A stretch of 64,000 bases of DNA from Penicillus capitatus (Eukaryota; Chlorophyta), in the NCBI GenBank assembly GCA_965649825.1, contig OZ287704.1, positions 186,001 to 250,000 of the forward strand. The letters run 5' to 3'. The notes beneath the pieces were generated by a model. The model was not told where the DNA came from. It saw only the letters and a program-made list of their open reading frames with translations, and did no database searches. This document shows positions 57,009-64,000 of the stretch, piece after piece. The stretch's first letter is position 1. Every line of letters begins with the position of its first letter. Both the position numbers and the translations under genes were made by a program.

Positions 57009-58285
57009 ATGCCGCATGACCGCAGTCACGAACGCGATGAGCGTCACCGACAGCGACACAGACGACGCAGCCGAAGTCCATCTTCAAAACGCAAAAAGCA
57101 AGCAACAGAATAGAGGGACAGGCATAACAGCAGAAACGATGTGACAGCAGAGAGGAGGAAGAAGGACTAGATTCGGGAGAGGAGAAAAAACAACGGCTGC
57201 GTGAACGATTGGCAAAATGGAAGAAACGACAAGTGTGACCACACTGAGAAAACCTCGTTACACTTCTCACTCTTTTTGGCAAAGGGCGTCGAAGAAGAGA
57301 CCAAACTCGATGCGCCAACACTGCCACCGTTCGCCTCTCACTCGCGTTCTGCCACACTTGCGATCTCTGCGGATGACAGGACAAAATGTGATGACGAGGA
57401 AAAGAAAGAGGTTTGCGTTCAGGAACTAGAAGTGCGATCGATGTGACGTGCCGATTCAAAAGAGTGAGAATGTGTCTTAGGTGGATGCATTGGACGCTTT
57501 TATGGCGAACGAAGTGATTCCAGAGGTGAGTGCAGCTGCTCAGGCCGTTCAGACGCAGAAAGAGCAAGAGAAGCTCGCCAAAGCCAAATCCCTGGCGGTT
57601 TGTTCTTTCTACTAAACGTCACATCATCTCACTCTCTATCTTACTTTTCACAAAGGCTGGCAAGAAAGTAAAGCGGCCGAAGTTCCTTGACGAATCCGAT
57701 TCGGAGGACGAAGCCAATCTCGAAGTCGAAATACCGACAAACAAAGTCAAACTCGTTGTCGGTCCAAGCGGCGTCAAGATCAGCGAGATCCAAAAGAAAT
57801 CCAAATGCCGCATTCAGATTCAGAAGAAACCCGAAGATCTCAACCGTGCCTTCGGTTCTGGTCCCGAGCCCACCAAACCTCGCGGCACGTCCAGCAACAG
57901 CACGACGACTCTGCTCATCTACGGCGATCCTAAAGGCGTCGCCGTTGCCAAACGTCTGATTGACGAGGCCATCGAGAACAAAGAGCAAAAACGACAGCAG
58001 CGACAGCGGGAGTACGAGAAGAAACGATCGGCCAAGAATCGCGAACGGCAGATCTACCACCTACGTCATGCACGTGACTACGACGTCCTGGGATTGCCGC
58101 TAGGGGCGAGCAAGACCGAAGCGAAGAAGGCCTATCGTAAACTCGCTGTGCAGTTTCATCCAGACAAGTATACCGGAAGCGATAAAGAAGCTGCCCAGCA
58201 ACGATTTCTCGAAATCCAGCGCGCCTATCAGAGTCTGATGTCGACAGATGAGGATCAGCACATTGAGCAATTAGGCACGGCGTGA
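57009..58285 (+). CDS. RS-rich protein with KH and DnaJ (J) domains
   Basis: The start at 57009 gives an Arg/Ser/His-rich head (MPHDRSHERDERHRQRHRRR, SRSPSSKRKK). Further exons hold EKKQRLRERLAKWKKRQ and, after a 50-nt intron, an acidic segment, then VDALDAFMANEVIPEV, a segment typical of the N-terminus of Prp5/RH42-type splicing helicases. The intron at about 57601-57655 contains a perfect TACTAAAC branch-point-like site. The exon from 57656 encodes KVKLVVGPSGVKISEIQKKS, a KH domain with GxxG, a Lys/Arg-rich helix, and a C-terminal J domain (YDVLGLPLGASKTEAKKAYR) with the HPD motif in FHPDKYTG. The stop TGA at 58283-58285 overlaps the VPS34 ATG. Inference: a spliceosome or RNP co-chaperone. 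Splicing of the first two exons is uncertain. Confidence 0.78.
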
Positions 58286-61138
58286 TGACCCATGCGCGTC
58301 TGAGAGACACGTTTACATTTCACTTGAGCTGCGACGTCGATTTGCCGTTTCAAGTGCGCATTGTCTCGTGCCACGGCGTCGAGCCGCAGAGGACGAACTC
58401 GGCGCGAGCGTCAGCAGTGTACGTCTGCGCGTGTGTCTGCGATGACGGCGAAATTATCGGCGCTTCGGAACGCACGCGATATTACGATCGAAATCCGTCG
58501 CAATGTGTGATCGACGAGAATCTCATCTTCTGTATGAAGTTTCGAGATTTGCCAGAAACGGCTCAATTGGCCTTTACAGTAAAGACGCGTATGTCATTCA
58601 GAAGTGTGATAGAGTGAGATTAGGTCTATGAACTCCAAGAGACGAATGGAGAGACATTGCTGGGTGGTGCAACGATGCGACTGTTCAACAAACGTGGCAA
58701 ACTGAAAACGGCGGAGCATCATTTGAGATTGTGGTTGGGGAAGAAGCCAGATTTGAAGATCCCATCCAGCACTCCTGGAAAACGTCCCCTGGCGGAACGC
58801 GGAGAACTTGGCCGTCTCGAAAATCTCATGAAAAAATACGCAAGGCACGCATAACTACTCCTCACCGTGTAGAAGATGTCTCTCGTTACAGGGGTGATAT
58901 TCCGAAGCTCGAATGGTTGGACCGAATGGCATTTAAGAGAATTGAGAAGTTACAGAGTGAATTGGGACGTGAGGATCAGAGTGTGAAGCTCACGATTAAG
59001 CTGCCGCTGTTCCATCATGCTGTTCTCTATCAGAGTTCCCCAGTCGATGCCAAGACCAAAGTGACGAGCAAAGGCGTGATCGAAACGAAGGATCCACTCG
59101 AGAATCTCCTCACGATCCCAGATCCGGAGATTGGCCAGGAGAATCCGATCGACAACAAAGCGCAGAAACTGGCTCGAAATTTCAGACGAGGACGGATCGA
59201 TATGGATCTGAAGCCGAACGGTGAAGAGCGGAAGAGACTGACGGCCGTTTTGAAACTGCCTCCCAACAAAACCATCGCCACACAAGACAAAACCATTCTC
59301 TGGCAATTCAGGCAAGCAGAAACATGATCGAACAAGAAACACACGTATGGATGGATTCAGAGGAACGCTTATTTCTGAGAAAGCAGCGCTGACGAAGTTT
59401 CTAAAGAGTGTGGATTGGTCGGATGCGCGAGAAGCCCGAGAGAGCGAAGAACTCATGGAGAAATGGGCGCCGATTGATATCGCCGATGCCTTGGAGCTTC
59501 TCTCGCCAGATTTCAAAAACCAAAGCGTCCGTGCCCATGCCGTGAAAGTACTGGAGCGGGCCGATGACGATGAGTTGCTCTGCTATCTCTTGCAGCTCGT
59601 GCAAGCATTGAGATATGAAGTCGAAGACCACTCGCAACTGGCCACCTTTCTCGCCTCGCGTGCCGCAGCCAATCCCAAACTCGCCTTCTTTTTTCACTGG
59701 TATCGCGTAGTCCCACTGTGTACGAAATACAGACATGTGTGCTGGCGTTGTGTCTAGGTATCTCTTTACTGAGCGAAACGACAGCGCGTTTGGCAATCGT
59801 GTGGCAGAGGTTCACAGTCTGTTTGAGACGAAATTGGAGGCGATGCCCCACGGAGAAATCGTGTGGGGATTTCTGAAAAGACAGAACGAAATGGTGGCGC
59901 AGCTATCGCGTCTCTGGTAACTCTCATTGTTCTTCCCGCCCTCCTCGTTCGACCACCTCTGCCTGTGCTCAGCAAAGAGATGCACGGGGCCAAATGGAGG
60001 GACCGGAACAAAGTGGAGCATCTGCATAAGCTCCTCAGTGATCAAGGCCTCTGTGCAGAGCTCATGTCGCTGAGGGTGCCTCTCCCGATCGCCCCATCCA
60101 TTCTCCTGACGGGTATCGTTCCACAAGAATGCACCGTCTTCAAGAGCAAGCTCTCTCCCCTTAAGCTCACCTTCAAGGCTGAGCCGAACTCTTTGGATTC
60201 CTTCTTCATGCGCACTCCAGGGACGCCCGGTGTCATGAGTCCAGCAGAGAGCCTTGGCAAACAGAGCCAGGCGCTACCTTACTGCATCCAGGACAACAAC
60301 AAATGTGTTTTGATCTTCAAGAAAGGGGACGATTTGCGACAGGATCAGTTTACCGTAGCCATGTTCGATCTAATGGATCGTCTGCTGAAGAAAGAGAATC
60401 TGGATTTAATGCTGACGATTTATCAGGTGCTGCCCACTTCGCCTGACAGCGGATTTGTAGAATTCGTCAATTCGAAAGCGCTGGCGCAGATTCTGGCACA
60501 GCATCGAACCATTCTGAAGTTTCTGGCGCTACATCATCCGGATCCCAGCAATGTACCCTACGGCATCGAGCAGCAGACACTGCAGACATTCGTGCGCAGC
60601 TGTGCTGGGTACTGTGTCATGACCTACATCCTGGGCGTCGGCGATCGACACCTTGACAATCTCATGCTCACGTCTTCTGGTCGTCTCTTTCACATCGACT
60701 TTGGCTACATCCTTGGTCGAGATCCAAAACCGTTTCCGCCTCCGATGAAGATCTGCAACGAAATGGTCACCCATCTCTCTCCTTTCTTTCTACCCTGTCT
60801 GAGGCATGATGGGACGGATGGTTTAGGTGGAGGCTATGGGTACAACGTCGAGTCCTCACTATGAAGATTTCGTAAAGTACTGTTGCGAGGCCTACAACAT
60901 CATCCGGAAGAATTCGAACCTCGTTCTGAGTCTCTTTCATCTCATGGCTGGATCTTCCATCCCAGATATCAGTATGGATCCCGAAAAGGCCATGCTCAAA
61001 ATCCAAGAACGTCTGGAATTGGACCTTGATGATGGCATGGCTGTTCAGAAAATGAAGCATCTCATTAACGAATCGGCCAACGCACTGATGCCGCAGATTA
61101 TGGAGACGACCCACCGATGGGCACAATACTGGAAATGA
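58285..61138 (+). CDS. VPS34: Class III phosphatidylinositol 3-kinase Vps34
   Basis: Makes PI3P on endosomes and autophagosomes. The start at 58285 (MTHARLRDTFTFHLSCDVDL) aligns with the natural N-terminus of the family. C2 domain to about 59050 (LLGGATMRLFNKRGKLKT, GDIPKLEWLDRMAFKRIEK), helical domain (ALTKFLKSVDWSDAREA, LLCYLLQLVQALRYE near 59600), then the kinase: KGDDLRQDQFTV near 60330, catalytic loop GVGDRHLDN near 60640, DFGYILGRDPKPFPPPMK near 60705, and the C-terminal helix ending HRWAQYWK, which the enzyme needs at the membrane. Two introns are GC-AG (58845-58891 and 59311-59360); others are GT-AG, including one at about 58574-58637 with the GAGTGAGA motif. All catalytic residues are present. 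Its start codon overlaps the upstream stop codon, so its 5' leader must lie inside the KH/J gene. Confidence 0.94.
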
Positions 61139-61258
61139 TGTGACATCTCATCCCTTCCACCCCGCGTCCATCAGGAGGCGTATGTAAGTCATTCACTTGA
61201 CGTGTCTCCTCTTACTCGAGCGCGTTGTCCCGTAGCGCCTCTTTGTTTACAAAGCAGA

Positions 61259-64000
61259 ATGCGGTGCGGCTGTGTTCCGCGAATTTTTCGACGTCCCAGT
61301 CCGTCGCCGCGGATTTTGACAGAGTCCGTTCCTTCACCATCAGCGACGACAGCGACAGAGCCGAGCCGAAGCAATACACCCCTGCTGACACGCGAGGTCT
61401 GCTCAGAGCGTCTGCCACGTCTATCGTCGTCGTCTTCATTTCTCAAAGAAGAGAGCGACAGTGACGACGGTGGTCCAAATGCGACGCTCTCGGAGGCAAT
61501 CCAGAATGAAGAGGAAGAGAATCACGAGACCTCGTCCCGAGCAGCAGTGGTCGCTTTCGACGATGAAGCGACGGCGAAAGAGAGCAGCGAAGAAAAACCA
61601 TTAGCTGCTATGGGGAATCAACACCACCCCTCATCTGAAAAGAAGTCCTTTACAGCGCGACGCGGAGGGGGTCTCTTTCTTAGAAGCTTCTTCAAGGCGC
61701 CGAATCCGATAGATGATACCACGTCCGTATGGGTCCGTTGCGAATGTCTTGTGGACGATGTGCTCGGGACAGTCCGATTGGTCTTGCGTCTCGAGGAAGA
61801 CTCCGCAAGCGCATTACATCATCGAACGAACAAATCTGGAAGCATTCAGTCACTTTTTCGCATTAGAGGGCGGAAGACGAAGGAGGAGAGTGAGATGACA
61901 GACCTCATCCGAGCACGGCATCCCTCATCAACCTCAGCCAAGACAGGCGATGAAACGGAAGATGAGGAGCAGCAGCAGCCCGTCGATGTGGCACGGCCAA
62001 AAGAGCGATCTGGGTTTTGCTTTGGATGGGGACTGACAGGTGTGAACAATGACGATGACGATGAAGCTATCACGCAGTCGGAGTTCATGACCGAAGCACC
62101 GCCAGGATTGGTGGGACTCATGAATCTAGGCAATACCTGTTTTCTGAATGCGGCCCTGCAATGTCTACGATGCACCCCAGGCTTCGCGACGCTGGTGGTG
62201 CCTGAACTAAGTCAAGGATTTGAAAGTGTGACCAACAATGACACAGGAAAACCGCATTCACAGAACACCATCATCCCTCAACCGCAACACAAGTATCAAG
62301 GACAACAGATAAGACGGACACTAAAGCGACAAAGGAGTCATTCACACAGTCTGAGTTCTTCATTTCCCCGTTCCGTACATCTCGACATGGACTGTAGCGT
62401 CCTGTCGAGGACAAGTTCATTGCCAGATCCATTACCGTATGAGATAGGGAGCCGACTGAAGGGGGAGACGGGGTTGGCCGGAGGATCGGTGCTGAGACTG
62501 TCCAGCGCACCAAACTTGTTGTACAAGGAGGAGGCGGCGTCTGCTGCATCGCCTGCCTCCACGACTGTCGCCGCCGTGTCGTGTCTCGACAAAGAAGTGT
62601 CTTTTCATATCAGCCGTGAGATTCCAGCCATCAAGGATCCAGCTGAAGATCTCAAGTCACTCGATGGAATCCACGATGGTTGTCATTACAAGACCAGCAT
62701 TACACAGCCTATTATTGATAAGCAGGCAGCCGTGGCTAACGAAACAGCTGCCGGAGATCGCGATCACCTCGAAATGACAAGCGGCACTGATGTAGCATTG
62801 TCAGTGCCTTTGGCAAAGAATGACGATACATCGCCGGCATCTGATAAAAAAGAGAGTGAAATAATTGAAGATCGGGGGATAAAGAAAGGGACAGAATCTG
62901 CAGCGAAAACTGCGGAAGTTGAGTTATCTGTGGATTTCATTTCCGCTTTCCAAAAACTGGTCATGGATGTTTGCCTTGGAGAGGCAGAGCATCATCGTAG
63001 CCCACGTGACCTCTACCTTCAGCTCAAGAAACTTCCACAAGGAGAGTGGTTTTGCGATGGCGGCCAGCACGATTGTCAAGAGATCTTCAAGGTGCTGCAC
63101 TGTCCTTCTGTCGCCGCTCAGGTGTGATGTGTGTCCTCTCATGTCGCCGGCAGGTATTGCTGGACGCCATTCATGCCAGTTATGCGGAACAGAGTGTCCA
63201 AACGGAACCGCAGTTTGGGCGATGCATCAGCGATGTCTCTACGACAGAGCGCGATGTCTTACAGGAGATTGAGCTCGAAAACCTCAAAGCCAACAGCCTA
63301 TGGCGGAACTACTTATCCCACGATGCCAGCCCGATCACTGACGTCTTTGCTGGCCAATTACAGATCGTCCGGGTTTGTCAGAAATGCCATTGCCGCAGCA
63401 CCACCTACGAGCCATTTTGGGATCTCTCGCTATCTCTCTCCCGGGAAAGAGTGAGTTGGTTCAATCCTGGACGCATGTCTGGCTCACTGGATGATCTTAT
63501 GCGCGCCTTCACTGCTGCCGAAGTATTGCAAGGAGACGAAGCTCCATACTGCGATTGCTGCGAACAAAAATCTCCAACCACACGGAGAATTCTGATTCAT
63601 CGATTTCCCAAAGTACTGGTGATTAATATCAAACGATTTAAGTACACCAAAGATGGCAGAGAAAAACTCACATCCAACATCACCTTCCCTTCCCGGGCGC
63701 TTCGACTCCACGTAAGAATCGAATCCAACACCGCCGTCGCCGCCAACGCATCTGATAAGATCTTCTTCCCTGTGACAGAACTTTGCATCCAAGGAGCACC
63801 AGCATGAAGGGATTTCAGAGATCTATGACTTGTATGCTGTCAGCAATCATTACGGTACGCTTGGAGGAGGGCACTACACCGCCTTCTGCAAGGTATACCC
63901 TCGACGACGGACCCACCGTGGGGCATCTCTGACAGGAGCAAGCGTGTGCAGGTGAAAGATTCCTGTGGGAAGGATGGATGGTACTCGTTCAATGACAAGA
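61259..64000 (+). CDS. Ubiquitin-specific protease (USP, peptidase C19), 3' end outside window
   Basis: Deubiquitinating cysteine protease. The first Met in frame is at 61259, leading into about 280 residues of Ser/acidic-rich sequence. The catalytic domain starts [20 protein letters not shown] with the Cys box near 62130. A disordered insert of about 240 residues follows (62215-62930), then [25 protein letters not shown], and after the intron 63092-63153 [14 protein letters not shown]. The zinc-ribbon cysteines are CQKCHC near 63380 and CDCCEQ near 63550; [10 protein letters not shown] lies near 63620. The intron 63712-63793 joins to [20 protein letters not shown] with the catalytic His. After the intron 63893-63951 the last exon reads [15 protein letters not shown] and runs off the window. 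Cys, His and the QE/D motifs are intact, so it should be active. The large insert between Cys box and palm is unusual but known in some USPs. Confidence 0.9.

Noticed and set aside
56086-57567. A 493-codon minus-strand open frame, the second longest unspliced frame in its area
   Set aside because: It mixes real AP4M1 exon pieces (for example DYCGAVGEEAIRKNF) with intron and intergenic reading; the true gene starts at 56963 and uses other frames between introns.
58574-58640. A CG-AG or other non-canonical intron in VPS34
   Set aside because: Using the nearest AG breaks the donor rule, but the later AG after CTCCAAG gives a normal GT-AG intron with the frame kept (TVKT to QTNGE). The same applies to 5647-5708 in the S1 gene.

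Overview
The window is nuclear DNA from a eukaryote with short introns, high gene density and the standard genetic code. It holds 21 protein-coding genes that I can support, two of them cut by the window edges (VPS4 at the left, a ubiquitin-specific protease at the right). Typical introns are about 35-65 nt with GT-AG or, unusually often, GC-AG ends, so most genes appear as several short open frames that join cleanly when spliced. The host makes motile flagella: there is a complete outer-arm dynein alpha heavy chain of the Kelch/IPT/filamin-headed type known from Chlamydomonas. It also very probably has a plastid: a DUF1517 protein carries a transit-peptide-like leader. Together with a plant-type GEN1/SEND1 nuclease and a plant-type PI4K-gamma-like kinase, this suggests a flagellated alga, perhaps of the green lineage. 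I cannot name the species.

Layout. 1-12.3 kb: a VPS4 gene (ESCRT-III disassembly), a secreted tandem trypsin-fold protein with damaged active sites, ECD (ecdysoneless) head to head with THOC1, then a second, altered VPS4 paralogue. 13.2-27.8 kb: the dynein heavy chain gene with about 23 introns. 27.9-35.3 kb: GEN1, a PLAC8 protein, the plastid DUF1517 protein and a PI4K-gamma-like kinase. 36.3-43.0 kb: a GTPBP1/2 GTPase, SART3 and an FSH1-type serine hydrolase. 43.4-46.5 kb: a multi-exon coiled-coil protein I do not recognise. 46.5-49.5 kb: gene-poor DNA with an 81-bp tandem repeat rich in GATC. 49.5-64 kb: a very compact block with an ankyrin-repeat membrane protein, NOM1, MDP1, AP4M1, a KH/J-domain protein, VPS34 and a ubiquitin-specific protease.

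The genes are unrelated housekeeping and cell-biology functions (membrane traffic: VPS4, AP4M1, VPS34; RNA: THOC1, ECD, SART3, NOM1, KH/J protein; DNA repair: GEN1; motility: dynein). They do not form one pathway.

Most noteworthy points: a mosaic VPS4 duplicate that has lost its pore loop and arginine fingers while its two ends stay almost identical to the normal copy; a stop/start overlap (TGATG) between the KH/J gene and VPS34; start codons of ECD and THOC1 only 10 bp apart; at least nine GC-AG introns; a recurrent GAGTGAGA-type motif in short introns; and a signal-anchored ankyrin ectodomain protein with a repeated cysteine module.
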